The notes under the pieces were generated by a model, which worked only from the letters and a program-made list of their open reading frames with translations, did not search any database and was not told the DNA's origin. From HGM04593 sp045646845 (GTDB taxonomy: Bacteria > Bacteroidota > Bacteroidia > Bacteroidales > Bacteroidaceae), in assembly GCA_045646845.1 (NCBI GenBank), contig JAZRLO010000043.1:38325-102324 (forward strand): DNA of 64,000 bases, in the 5' to 3' direction. This document shows positions 52,993 to 61,980 of the stretch, piece by piece. Within the stretch, counting starts at the first letter, position 1. The number at the start of each line of letters is the position of its first letter. A program made the translations under genes and the position numbers.

Positions 52993-53015
52993 GACAGAAG
53001 AACAAAAGGACAAAA
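52993..53015. repeat. 23-bp direct repeat, right copy
   Basis: Identical to 51680-51702; the two copies are 1313 bp apart and bracket the four-helix-bundle gene and the frameshifted small gene. Confidence 0.75.
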
Positions 53016-53083
53016 TGCGTGTTCATCTGATACTCGTAAAACCTAAGCAACACTTTGTTGCAATGCACTAAGGTGCATTTTTT

Positions 53084-53142
53084 AAACAAATTTTATGCGA
53101 CTGCATACAAACTGCTTGCATGCAGTCCACATAAATTTGTTT
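53084..53142. other. long stem-loop, possible structured leader
   Basis: AAACAAATTTTATG and CATAAATTTGTTT form an outer stem around an inner ACTGCAT/ATGCAGT stem. A second hairpin (AATGCAC-TAAG-GTGCATT) lies just before it. It is upstream of the frameshifted small gene on the minus strand. Role unknown. Confidence 0.5.
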
Positions 53143-53255
53143 CATTATCGGTTTTACGCCATAGAACTTATGTTCTTATGTACTTATGTCTAAAATTAAT
53201 TTTTACTTAACAAGCACCTTGACAATGCTGTCGGCATTGTCGAGCTTTTGGTGAA

Positions 53256-56096
53256 TTACTTCACCAAAACCTTTTTGCCGTTTACAATGTAAATGCCGGG
53301 AGCTGTAATTGCCTCTACACGGCGGCCTGTGAGGTCGTAGATAGCTTTCACATTTCCGTTTTCACCTTTCACCTCGTCGATGCCTGTTGTGCCCTCACCA
53401 AAGCGGAAGCTGTAAGAAGCGATGTTTGCAGAACCAGCAACTGCAGGCAAGTATGCCTTGTTAGCGTTGTTCTTCCAAGCCTCATATGTAACAGCTGGAG
53501 CCTCCTCAGTACCATCGTTTGTTGTATCAGTGCTTACATTGTAAACCACCTTGCCAAGATAAGCAACATTATTCTCATCCTTGCCAAGAACATATGCATC
53601 CTCTGCTATATTAGCATCAACAGTTGTACCTTCCAAAAGATTTTTCTCAACAACATTAGCACTTGCAGCATAAACAAAGTTGAATGTACCGGCAGAAGCA
53701 CTTTCAGCCAGCTTCAAGATAACAGCCTCGTTTGCAGGAAGAGCACCCTCAACCTGTGTCAATGTTACAAAACCTGTATTTACCTCTGTTACCGCATAAG
53801 CCTCAACACCGGCAGGTATTGTAGCATTGTAACCAAGACAAAGTGTAGCATAACCAACCTCGCTCATAGCAACCTCCTGATACAACTCTGCAATATTAGC
53901 AACCTCTGTGATTACCCAAGCGGAAGCATCAGTTGTACCTGTTGAGTTCCAACCTACAATCTTAGAACCTGCATCCTGTGCATGCATCATGTTCTGACTA
54001 TCAGGATAAATACCAATTATATTATCTACGCCAAGATGCTTGATAGCCACAGGTTTTGCTTTATTTACGTCAGTAGTTACTACTGCAGAAGTGCCCTGGC
54101 CGCCTAAAGCTTGCATATACACGCCACGCTGAACATTATAGATATAGAACTTTCCATCCGCCGCAGGAACAAACTGGAATATGTGACCTATTGTACCGGC
54201 AGCTACATTGTCGGCTATCCTACCAAAGTGCATGTCGCCATCCTTGCTTACATAAACCTCCTGGTTTGCACGATGATCCTTTGTACAATGACTTACAATT
54301 CTGTAGAATTTACCTTCTTCTGGCATAATTATCTCAAGACCCTCTACAGCATTCTGCAAAGCTGTCTGAGCTGCTATGTTTGCAGCAGCACTTGTATTTG
54401 CCTCTGCTGCAGCCTTTGCCTCGGCAAGAGCAGCAACCAAAGCCGCTGTTGATTCTGCTGTATAATAACCTACGGTTGTGCCACCTTCGCCATAAGCAGC
54501 AATAGCAGCATCTACCTGGTCGATAAGAGCCTGCAAATCTGCAAGACCTGTCATATCACGCTCTGTAACCCACATTGTAGAACCCTGGTCTGCGCTACCC
54601 CAGAAGGCAATTTTACCACTCTGAGCGTTCATATACTGATTGCTGCCGGGATATTGGAAGCAGAAGTGCTCTGCATCTTTGTTAATAGCACTTGCCTTGA
54701 TGTTCCAAGCTGTAGCATCTGCCAAAGCACCGAATGATGGGTTGCCTGAGCCGTTAGAAACAACTGCGTTTGCATCCGCAGGAGCACCGTAGTTAACCAT
54801 CTTGAAGCCCTTGAATGGGTCACCAACAAATGCCCAAGTATAGGTGTCAGCCTCACCGGCTGTCATTGTTGCGTCTGCCCACTCGATGTAAGTCTCTGCA
54901 TACTGCAAGTATTTTCCATAATCGGCACTTGAGTGCTGCTGAATGTAATACCACTTATTGATAGTTTCATAGCTAGCGGCGTATGCAAAAGGAAGATTCT
55001 CCTCAACTGCGATTGTAACAGTTGTTGCAGCATCTGCAGCGACAGTACCTTCGGGCTTTGTAGCAGATACACCGAATGGGAATTCTATCTCAATATTAGG
55101 ATACTCTAGACCAACGAGAACAGTCTTAGTCTGTGTATAACCTTCAAGAGCCTGACCTTTGTAGGTGAAGTTATAAGTAATATCCAAAGTTTTCACAGCA
55201 TCGGGATCCTCTCTTTCAACAAACTTCCAAGCAGAAGCCGAGTTCGCAGCTCCATTCCAACCTGTAACACCACCATTAGCGCCATTACCCCCATCGTGAC
55301 CGGCAGCATGTAGCTTTACACCGTTAGTTATAATATTGAACTGGTTTGAACCAAGGGCGTTTGTTGTCAAAGCTGCTGCATCTTCACGTACAGCATCACC
55401 ATTGATATAATAACCAGTTCCTACATTTTTCAAATAAAGAGCACCAGCCTCTTCGTCCTTAACAAGTGTCCAATAGTAGTTCTTGTTTGCAAGATCTACA
55501 GTGTTCCATCCAAGCGCATTGCCACCGGTGGCAACAAGGCCTTTAGCTACACCTTGGACCTTCTCGAACAAAGGAGCCTCTATAGTGTAGAATTTGCCAA
55601 CTTCGGGATATGCGAACTCACTTGCGAGTTCAACAACAAAACCTGAACCGGCATCCTCTGCGTACCAAACCGTATATCCATTACGATCTCCATTCTGTTC
55701 GTTCCACCAAACTTGGCCTCCCTTATCTGCACCCTTAGGACCAAAAGCAAGGTTGCCGTCTTCGCGCTTGATTACGCACCAAACAGTACCCTCGGCAGTC
55801 CAAGAGTCTACAGAAGCAAGTTTGTTTGTAGTAGCTGCATTATGAACATAAAGAGCATCATCACTGCCAGTAAAATAGAATTTGTACTTGTTTTCAAGAG
55901 TTGTCACATTACAACCATCCTTCAAACCAGCATCGTCACCTGCGTAGTAGATGAGACCACCAGGAGAGTCTGAACGGGTATTGTAGATTGTGTAATAAAT
56001 AGGATTACTTGTGTCTGTAGTAATCTGCACAAGTTCCTGCGCCCATGTTGTCACTGCGCAAAGCAGCATCAACATCAAAGAAGTAAATCTTTTCAT
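53256..56096 (-). CDS. Large secreted T9SS cargo with lectin-like and FIVAR-like domains
   Basis: A 946-residue exported protein: signal peptide MKRFTSLMLMLLCAVTTWAQ; several lectin/trefoil-like modules with YYWTLVKDEEAGALYLKNVGTGYYI and similar WxxV/Y-rich strands; an alpha-helical FIVAR-like stretch (about 520-590: DLQALIDQVDAAIAAYGEG and AEAKAAAEANTSAAANIAAQ); further beta modules; and a C-terminal sorting tail (IYDLTGRRVEAITAPGIYIVNGKKVLVK). No enzyme motif seen; a glycan-binding surface protein is likely. It is divergent from the GH85 gene; a -7 box (minus-strand TAACTTTG, 56203-56210) precedes it. A second KVLVK-stop lies 51 nt after its stop in another frame. Confidence 0.8.
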   Translation of the reverse strand: MKRFTSLMLMLLCAVTTWAQELVQITTDTSNPIYYTIYNTRSDSPGGLIYYAGDDAGLKDGCNVTTLENKYKFYFTGSDDALYVHNAATTNKLASVDSWTAEGTVWCVIKREDGNLAFGPKGADKGGQVWWNEQNGDRNGYTVWYAEDAGSGFVVELASEFAYPEVGKFYTIEAPLFEKVQGVAKGLVATGGNALGWNTVDLANKNYYWTLVKDEEAGALYLKNVGTGYYINGDAVREDAAALTTNALGSNQFNIITNGVKLHAAGHDGGNGANGGVTGWNGAANSASAWKFVEREDPDAVKTLDITYNFTYKGQALEGYTQTKTVLVGLEYPNIEIEFPFGVSATKPEGTVAADAATTVTIAVEENLPFAYAASYETINKWYYIQQHSSADYGKYLQYAETYIEWADATMTAGEADTYTWAFVGDPFKGFKMVNYGAPADANAVVSNGSGNPSFGALADATAWNIKASAINKDAEHFCFQYPGSNQYMNAQSGKIAFWGSADQGSTMWVTERDMTGLADLQALIDQVDAAIAAYGEGGTTVGYYTAESTAALVAALAEAKAAAEANTSAAANIAAQTALQNAVEGLEIIMPEEGKFYRIVSHCTKDHRANQEVYVSKDGDMHFGRIADNVAAGTIGHIFQFVPAADGKFYIYNVQRGVYMQALGGQGTSAVVTTDVNKAKPVAIKHLGVDNIIGIYPDSQNMMHAQDAGSKIVGWNSTGTTDASAWVITEVANIAELYQEVAMSEVGYATLCLGYNATIPAGVEAYAVTEVNTGFVTLTQVEGALPANEAVILKLAESASAGTFNFVYAASANVVEKNLLEGTTVDANIAEDAYVLGKDENNVAYLGKVVYNVSTDTTNDGTEEAPAVTYEAWKNNANKAYLPAVAGSANIASYSFRFGEGTTGIDEVKGENGNVKAIYDLTGRRVEAITAPGIYIVNGKKVLVK

Positions 56097-56435
56097 TTTT
56101 GTTAATTAAAAGTTAGTATTTTAGGTTAATTTATCTGCCTGTTTTTCAGCTTATTGCGGCTATGTGGGACAAAGCTAGCACACGCGCCCACAATAAGCGA
56201 CGCAAAGTTACAAAAAAAGTGCAAATTAAGAGCTTTTTTATCAAAAATTTTAAGAAGCTGCCTAAATTTATATCGCCACCCTTTTGCCTTTTTGGGTCTC
56301 TTTTGGTCTCTTTTTAAATAAATAATAAAATTGTTATAAATTTTTCGGCTAATTTTTATAATTTAGCAACGTGGTGTAGCCTGTTGTTGATTGGCTGTGC
56401 CCTGTAATGAAAAACCTAATTAACCAATAAACAGT
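56097..56435. other. divergent promoter region, secreted protein and GH85
   Basis: 339 bp, AT-rich. Minus strand: TAACTTTG at 56203-56210 with a TTTG 11 nt upstream. Plus strand: TAATTTAG at 56359-56366, one mismatch to TAnnTTTG, for the GH85 gene. No RNA gene or regulator site with symmetry was identified. Confidence 0.45.
56203..56210 (-). promoter_or_regulatory. -7 box, large secreted-protein gene
   Basis: Minus-strand TAACTTTG, exact TAnnTTTG, about 106 nt before the start codon, giving a long leader. Confidence 0.45.
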
Positions 56436-59400
56436 ATGAAAAAGAGACATTTACTTTCATTTGCCATTGCTCTGTTCGCTGCAGGTGCTATGGCGCAGAG
56501 TGTGCCTACACACGAAAAGTATGTTGACGACGGCAGGCCTGCAAACATTGTTCAGGCTCTTGACAAGTGGGAGCCGGGCAAGCCTTGGAACGGTGATGCA
56601 AGCTACGTCGATGAGAACTTCTGGATTTCGCGTGTGCCGTTGAAGAACCGTTTCCGCCCGGGTGACCAGGCTAACGATGCTCTCAACGACGAGAACAACA
56701 AGAACTTCTGCTGGATGGCCCCCACTGGCGAGATGACAAAGAAGTGGGGTGCGCTGCCACGCTACAATTTTGATGGCGATAACTTCAATCTGTGGCAGTA
56801 TGTCGATATCCACTCTAACTGGACAAACGGTTTCTGGCGTGTGCCGGGTGCATTCAACGATGTTGCACACAAGAACGGTGTAAAGACCGGTTGTACCTAT
56901 TTCATCGACTGGGGTGCAGCGGTGAACAATACCAGTGAGCCGGGTAAGACTCTCTTTGACTTGGCTGTAACGGGCAGCAACTCTTACGGCGACAAGTACA
57001 AGTATTCACGTAAGCTCATTCAGTTCCTCAAATATTATGGTATTGACGGTATATGCTTTAACCCCGAGGGTTATTGGGGATTTCAGGTGTATAACCGTTT
57101 CATTCCTTTCCTTGCCGAGTGTCATAAGATTGCGAAGGAGCTTAACCATCCTTTCCACGTGGATTGGTATGCCTTTGTGACCAATAACGGTAGTTTGAGT
57201 GATAACGGCTGTAAACTGAACAGCAACAACCAGAACTGGTTCCACCATGAATCGACAGATCAGCCTGTAACCGATGTCTATTTCCTCAACTATAACTGGA
57301 GCGAGGGTGGCTTGGCCGAGAGTGCCCAGACTGCAAAGAGCCTTGGCCGTTCAACATTTGACGTTTATGCCGGCTTTGATATGCAGGGCCGTGGTTACGG
57401 AAGGAACGGTAATGCCGGTTGGACTGCTTTGATGCGCCAGCCTGTGAGTGTTGTGGTGTGGGGTGCTCACGACCGTAACCAGCTCTATGTGAGCTCTACC
57501 GAGGGTGGCCAAAGTGACTACGCGGTGCAGAACGAGTACCAGAAGAAGCAGGAGATGCTCTTCTCGGGCGGTAACCGCAATGTGCTCAAAATGCCCAGGT
57601 TGACCGATGCTAACGTTACTTCTTCATTCAGCGACCTCAAGGATTGGCACGGCTACGCAACTGCTGTCATTGAGCGTTCAACACTCGATGAGCTTCCTTT
57701 TGTTACACGTTTCAACTTGGGTAACGGCCGTTTCTTCAACAAGGAGGGCAAGACAACATGGAACCACAAATGGTATAACTATGGTATGCAGGATTTGCTC
57801 CCGACATGGCGCTGGTGGGTTGACAAAGGTGACGGCAAGACTGTTCCTGCCGATGCTGTAAACCTTGATTTCTGCTACGATGATGCTTGGTTTGCAGGTT
57901 CGTGCCTCAAGATTCACGGTGCGACACAGCGTTCCGACGTACGTCTCTTCGCTACAAGGTGGGGTGTCGCATCGGCAAACGATGAGTTCCGTTTTGTCTT
58001 CAAGCCAAAGTCTGCTGTGACAAATCTTGAACTGATGGTTGCCAAGGAGAATGGCGAGAACAGCTTTGTATATGTTCCCGTTGCAGGTGATATAAAGGCC
58101 GGTGAGTGGAACGAGGTCGTAATAAAGGCTTCTGAGGCCGGTCTTGCTGTCGGCGACGTTATCGGTTGCGTGGGTCTCTCGGTAAAGAATACCAATGCTG
58201 CATACGAGGTGCTTTTGGGTGAGTTCGCTTTCATCCCTGCAAGCTTCAACGAGCAGCCACAGACTCCGACAATCACTCACGCCGAGGTTATGAAGCGCTA
58301 CTACAACCGTGCAGACATCAAGCTCGTTTGGTCTATGCCTACGCCGGCTTCACGCCCTGCCGAGTATGATGGTTGCCCTGTGTATAACGAGGAGGTTGGT
58401 GCTTGGTACTATGAGATTTATATCAAGCAGGAGGGTAAGGAGACTCTGCTTACAACAACTACATCTTGGGCTGCTTATGTGGTAGATGCTACTTTGATTC
58501 CAAGGGTTGACAAACTGCAGATCGGTGTGCGTGCCGTTGGTAAGGATGGTATTGCCGTTAGCCCTATCGTGTGGAGCCAGGAGATTGAGGAGCCTTTGAC
58601 AATGATTGAGACTCTCACCGTTGACAAGGCTGTCATCAAACCGAACGAAGAGTTTACTATCGGTTTCGAGGATCCTAACCATCCTGTTGCTACAATAAAG
58701 ATTTATGATGCTTTGACCGGTGAACTGAAGGCAAGTGCGAACGGTGTGCTCACAATGACAACTTCATTGCCTGCTGTGGGTAGCTATGATGTTGAGGTTA
58801 CTACAAACGGTACAACATTGATGAACCGTTCGCTTATTCTTATCACTCCCGAGGAGACCGGTCGCTTGCCGCAGATTAACGGCGTGGCTTCTGATGTGAC
58901 AGAGGTTACAGGTCCCGACCAGGAGGTTAACTTTACAGCGGACATCAATGACGGTACAACATTTGACGGTGCTCCATGTACTGTTTCACAGTCTCTTTAT
59001 ATGCGTGAGCCTTACCAGTTCACTGTTGATGCTGCTGTGATGAAGGAATATCAGAATACATCATTCGCTCTCTGGTTCAAGGTAGAGAAGTTTGAGCATG
59101 CATCATTGGGTACACTGCTCATGACAAAGGTTAACCGTAACTACAACAATACCTGGACCGAGAATGTGTGGGGCGAGATGTGGACTGCTATCCGTCCTGC
59201 CGGTTATGCGAAGAACAATAACATCGGTCGTGACAATGCCGAGAATGAGCTTTCACTCTGTACCGATGCTCCTCCTGCAGGAACTGGCAACTATGAGCAT
59301 AATAATGATGTAGATATCCTTTCTGACGGCTACAGCCTTATGCCGGGTGTTTGGTATCACGTTTGTGCAGTGAAGTCCGGAAGGAATCTGAAACTCTATC

Positions 59401-60242
59401 TCAATGGTAAGGAGATTGCCAGCGGAACTTCACGCGGTACAAATCCAAAGGATTGGCGTGGCGCAAAGTTCTATGTGGGCGGTTCAATGACTAACCTTGC
59501 AAGTTTGACAGGTTGGGTCGATGAGGTGCAGATATGGAGCAAGGCTCTCTCTGCCGACGAGGTACAGCGTGCAATGAGAGGTTATGCTACCGCTCCAACA
59601 AACCTTGAGGGTTATTTCACCTTCGAGGAGACAAAGACCGATGGTGAGGGTTACATCTATTTCCCCAACAAGGGACAGAATGCATCGGCGGTTCCCGGCG
59701 GTTACATGACAACAGGTAAGGAGGAGAATGGCAAGACTACCGACTACAAGCAGAACCAGTTGACAACAGCTTCGGGTGTGCCAATGCTCACCGGTGTATT
59801 CCCCGTGAACTACGAGTCAACAAAGTGGATGATTGATGGTGCGCGCCTGAATGCTTCAACAGCAACGACTGCCAATGCTACTTACAACAGCGGCGACGGC
59901 AAGTTCCCAATCACAGTTGTGGCATCAAACTCATGGGGTTCTGTAACTAAGACTATCGACGACTATATGGTTGTTACTTCTGTCGAGGATGTAGTAGGCG
60001 AGGGTGGCTACATGGTATATCCTAAGCCTTTCGAGGGTACTGCAAATGTGCTCTTTGCCGAGGATGGCCTCTTTGAGGTGGCTGTGTTCGCTGCCGATGG
60101 CAAACTTGTCGCAAACAATGCGTTCGAGGTACGCGCCGGTGAGGTTCGTGAAATCTCGTTGGCCGACGCCGAGGCCGGTGTATATGTTGTTGCAATCCTC
60201 AAGGAGGGCAAGGCTGTACGCTCGTTCAAGATTGTGAAGTGA
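56436..60242 (+). CDS. GH85 endo-beta-N-acetylglucosaminidase, secreted via T9SS
   Basis: A 1268-residue exported enzyme that cleaves the chitobiose core of N-glycans. Signal peptide MKKRHLLSFAIALFAAGAMA; GH85 catalytic domain about 30-480 with the NxE motif in DGICFNPEGYW (Asn209, Glu211; Glu is the acid/base) and the FIDWG, HVDWYAF and VYFLNYNW strands; a carbohydrate-binding beta domain (about 480-610); fibronectin/PKD-like modules; a LamG-like concanavalin domain (about 855-1060: SFALWFKVEKFEHASLG, LYLNGKEIASG, GWVDEVQIWSKAL); and a type A sorting domain ending RSFKIVK. A strong terminator follows at 60261-60294. It probably works with the nearby sulfatase on host glycoproteins. Confidence 0.92.
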   Translation: MKKRHLLSFAIALFAAGAMAQSVPTHEKYVDDGRPANIVQALDKWEPGKPWNGDASYVDENFWISRVPLKNRFRPGDQANDALNDENNKNFCWMAPTGEMTKKWGALPRYNFDGDNFNLWQYVDIHSNWTNGFWRVPGAFNDVAHKNGVKTGCTYFIDWGAAVNNTSEPGKTLFDLAVTGSNSYGDKYKYSRKLIQFLKYYGIDGICFNPEGYWGFQVYNRFIPFLAECHKIAKELNHPFHVDWYAFVTNNGSLSDNGCKLNSNNQNWFHHESTDQPVTDVYFLNYNWSEGGLAESAQTAKSLGRSTFDVYAGFDMQGRGYGRNGNAGWTALMRQPVSVVVWGAHDRNQLYVSSTEGGQSDYAVQNEYQKKQEMLFSGGNRNVLKMPRLTDANVTSSFSDLKDWHGYATAVIERSTLDELPFVTRFNLGNGRFFNKEGKTTWNHKWYNYGMQDLLPTWRWWVDKGDGKTVPADAVNLDFCYDDAWFAGSCLKIHGATQRSDVRLFATRWGVASANDEFRFVFKPKSAVTNLELMVAKENGENSFVYVPVAGDIKAGEWNEVVIKASEAGLAVGDVIGCVGLSVKNTNAAYEVLLGEFAFIPASFNEQPQTPTITHAEVMKRYYNRADIKLVWSMPTPASRPAEYDGCPVYNEEVGAWYYEIYIKQEGKETLLTTTTSWAAYVVDATLIPRVDKLQIGVRAVGKDGIAVSPIVWSQEIEEPLTMIETLTVDKAVIKPNEEFTIGFEDPNHPVATIKIYDALTGELKASANGVLTMTTSLPAVGSYDVEVTTNGTTLMNRSLILITPEETGRLPQINGVASDVTEVTGPDQEVNFTADINDGTTFDGAPCTVSQSLYMREPYQFTVDAAVMKEYQNTSFALWFKVEKFEHASLGTLLMTKVNRNYNNTWTENVWGEMWTAIRPAGYAKNNNIGRDNAENELSLCTDAPPAGTGNYEHNNDVDILSDGYSLMPGVWYHVCAVKSGRNLKLYLNGKEIASGTSRGTNPKDWRGAKFYVGGSMTNLASLTGWVDEVQIWSKALSADEVQRAMRGYATAPTNLEGYFTFEETKTDGEGYIYFPNKGQNASAVPGGYMTTGKEENGKTTDYKQNQLTTASGVPMLTGVFPVNYESTKWMIDGARLNASTATTANATYNSGDGKFPITVVASNSWGSVTKTIDDYMVVTSVEDVVGEGGYMVYPKPFEGTANVLFAEDGLFEVAVFAADGKLVANNAFEVRAGEVREISLADAEAGVYVVAILKEGKAVRSFKIVK

Positions 60243-60260
60243 TTTATATGCAATATTTCT

Positions 60261-60294
60261 CAGGAGGTCGCGTGTGCGCGACCTCCTGTTTTTT
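60261..60294 (+). terminator. rho-independent terminator after GH85
   Basis: CAGGAGGTCGCG-TGTG-CGCGACCTCCTG, a perfect 12-bp stem with a tetraloop, followed by six T. Confidence 0.95.
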
Positions 60295-60323
60295 ATCTGC
60301 TGTTGCAAAAAAGTAAAAAAAAC

Positions 60324-60355
60324 TTTGGCATAACCGAAGAAACGCACTATCTTTG
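60324..60355 (+). promoter_or_regulatory. promoter, tRNA-Arg(TCT)
   Basis: TTTG at 60324-60327, 20-nt spacer, TATCTTTG at 60348-60355: an exact Bacteroidetes -33/-7 promoter, 46 nt before the tRNA. Confidence 0.75.
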
Positions 60356-60401
60356 CAAACGGAAATCGGGTCTCTGCCCGGTGACTTACTTTAATAAGGT
60401 C

Positions 60402-60475
<74 letters not shown>

Positions 60476-60535
60476 CGAGTAATCGCAACGGAATCACTTT
60501 TGGTTTCGGCAAATGAAGAAAAAAAGCAGAGAAAA

Positions 60536-60567
60536 AAAGGGGAAAGTAACTTAATACTTTTCCCTTT
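60536..60567 (+). terminator. hairpin terminator after tRNA-Arg
   Basis: AAAGGGGAAAGTA and TACTTTTCCCTTT form a 13-bp stem with one wobble and a 6-nt loop, followed by CTTTG. It closes the tRNA transcript or the element's left edge. Confidence 0.6.
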
Positions 60568-60650
60568 CTTTGTCTAAATCAATCAATTAGGGAATTTTAT
60601 CACAAAATCTTTTCGCTCTTAACTGCTGAAGTTGTTAAATTACTAACACG

Positions 60651-60741
60651 CAACAGAGGACAACAGAGAACAACAGGAAATAACACATTATGCGTACTTT
60701 TGTTTGGAGCAAAGTACGCATCATCAAAGCAAAGTACGCAT
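60651..60741 (+). repeat. iteron-like repeat cluster upstream of integrase
   Basis: Three contiguous 10-bp units (CAACAGAGGA, CAACAGAGAA, CAACAGGAAA; 60651-60680) are followed by one inverted ATGCGTACTTT (60690-60700) and two direct AAAGTACGCAT sites (60711-60721, 60731-60741) spaced exactly 20 bp. The layout fits binding sites for integrase arms, an excisionase or a repressor. Confidence 0.7.
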
Positions 60742-60828
60742 GTTTGGCCGAAAATTTGCTGAAGATGACGGGAAAGTTGTTTTTTAATGTTTTTTAACTG
60801 TCCTTAATGCACAAACAGTTTAACAACA

Positions 60829-61980
60829 ATGAAACGAAAAGCTGTAACAGTCGTATTCGACAGACTGAACCAAGTCGATGAAAAAGGTGTAGGAAAAGTT
60901 GAAATTGTAGTACGCCTTTCAAGAACTGCCAAGAAAAACATTCAGATTGCGACAATGACAACGAAGGAGTGGGCAAAGGAAAAGAACAAGCCCTACATCC
61001 TTGCAGAAATTGAACGCTACCAAAAAATCGTCGATGCAATGGAAACATTCGGCGAAGAAATGACTGTCGTAAATTTCAATGCACATATTGGAATTACCGG
61101 CAAGGCATACCAAAAGAAAGTGAAAGAAGAAGAGGATAAAGAAGAAAACACCCTCTCATTCCTGGACTTTATGCGAGATAACATCGCAACGGCCAAAATC
61201 CGCGAGAGCACACGAAGTCAAAAATTGGTAAGCCTCAAAGCTCTTATGGAATACGGCAAGATTGAGTCGTTTGCCGATGTAACCGTGCAGAACATTCGCG
61301 AATTTGACAAATGGCTTCGTAAAGACGGTATTCGCAGTGATGTTTGTATAAACAACTATCACAAGAACCTAAAACTTCAAACCCGTAAGGCATGCCAAGA
61401 GGGGCTTATTGATAAAGATCCCTACGAACTTATCAAGTTCCCTCGTGGCAAGTGTAAAGAACGCAGACCACTCAACGAAACCGAACTGAAGAAAATGCGA
61501 GAAATGAAACTTCCCGAAAGAGAAGCACGCATTCGCGACCTTTTCATCTTTGCAGCTTATACAGGGCTCGCGTTCTGCGACACGCAAGATTTCGACTTTC
61601 GCACAATGACGGAGCAGATTGGCGACCTCTATTATATAGACGGCTCACGCTTAAAAACCGGCACTAACTTTTTCACACCGATATTGCCACCTGCAATGGA
61701 AGTGTTGAAAAAATACAACTTCAAACTGCCGAAGATAAGCAACCAAAAGGCGAATGATATACTGCATATGATTGAGGTGCGAATGGGGCTAAACAAACCT
61801 GTTACATTCCACGTTGCCCGACACTCATTTGCAACCTTGAGCCTTTCGCACGACATTCCCATTGAGAAGGTCGCCCGTATGCTCGGCCACAAGGATATCA
61901 AGACCACGCAGATATATGCAAAAGTATTGAAGTCCACTATCGCCAACCACGCAAGCGACCTTTCAAAGGTTATCCTTTAA
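60829..61980 (+). CDS. int: Tyrosine recombinase/integrase
   Basis: A 383-residue site-specific recombinase of the Bacteroidetes mobile-element type: N-terminal arm-binding region (1-100), SAM-like core-binding domain (about 105-205) and catalytic domain (about 210-375). Catalytic residues: Lys276 in SRLKTGT, His328 and Arg331 in FHVARHSFAT, His354 in MLGHKD, nucleophile Tyr363 in TTQIYAKV. The position of the first catalytic Arg is Ala248 (AYTGLAFCD), a substitution seen in many Bacteroidales integrases. It lies 353 bp from the tRNA-Arg and converges with the phage gene, overlapping it by 11 nt. Confidence 0.93.
   Translation: MKRKAVTVVFDRLNQVDEKGVGKVEIVVRLSRTAKKNIQIATMTTKEWAKEKNKPYILAEIERYQKIVDAMETFGEEMTVVNFNAHIGITGKAYQKKVKEEEDKEENTLSFLDFMRDNIATAKIRESTRSQKLVSLKALMEYGKIESFADVTVQNIREFDKWLRKDGIRSDVCINNYHKNLKLQTRKACQEGLIDKDPYELIKFPRGKCKERRPLNETELKKMREMKLPEREARIRDLFIFAAYTGLAFCDTQDFDFRTMTEQIGDLYYIDGSRLKTGTNFFTPILPPAMEVLKKYNFKLPKISNQKANDILHMIEVRMGLNKPVTFHVARHSFATLSLSHDIPIEKVARMLGHKDIKTTQIYAKVLKSTIANHASDLSKVIL

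Larger units (their letters stand above)
52456..53255. other. intergenic region with hairpins and a broken small gene
   Basis: 800 bp between the four-helix-bundle gene and a large secreted-protein gene. It holds A-rich degenerate GGCAAAAAAGGC-type sequence (52535-52620), twin tetraloop hairpins (52627-52659), a perfect terminator (52721-52753), a frameshifted small gene (52796-52961), the right copy of the 23-bp repeat (52993-53015), a 59-nt stem-loop (53084-53142), a CTTATGT triplet repeat (about 53167-53190), and an orphan KVLVK tail (53203-53255). Confidence 0.6.
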
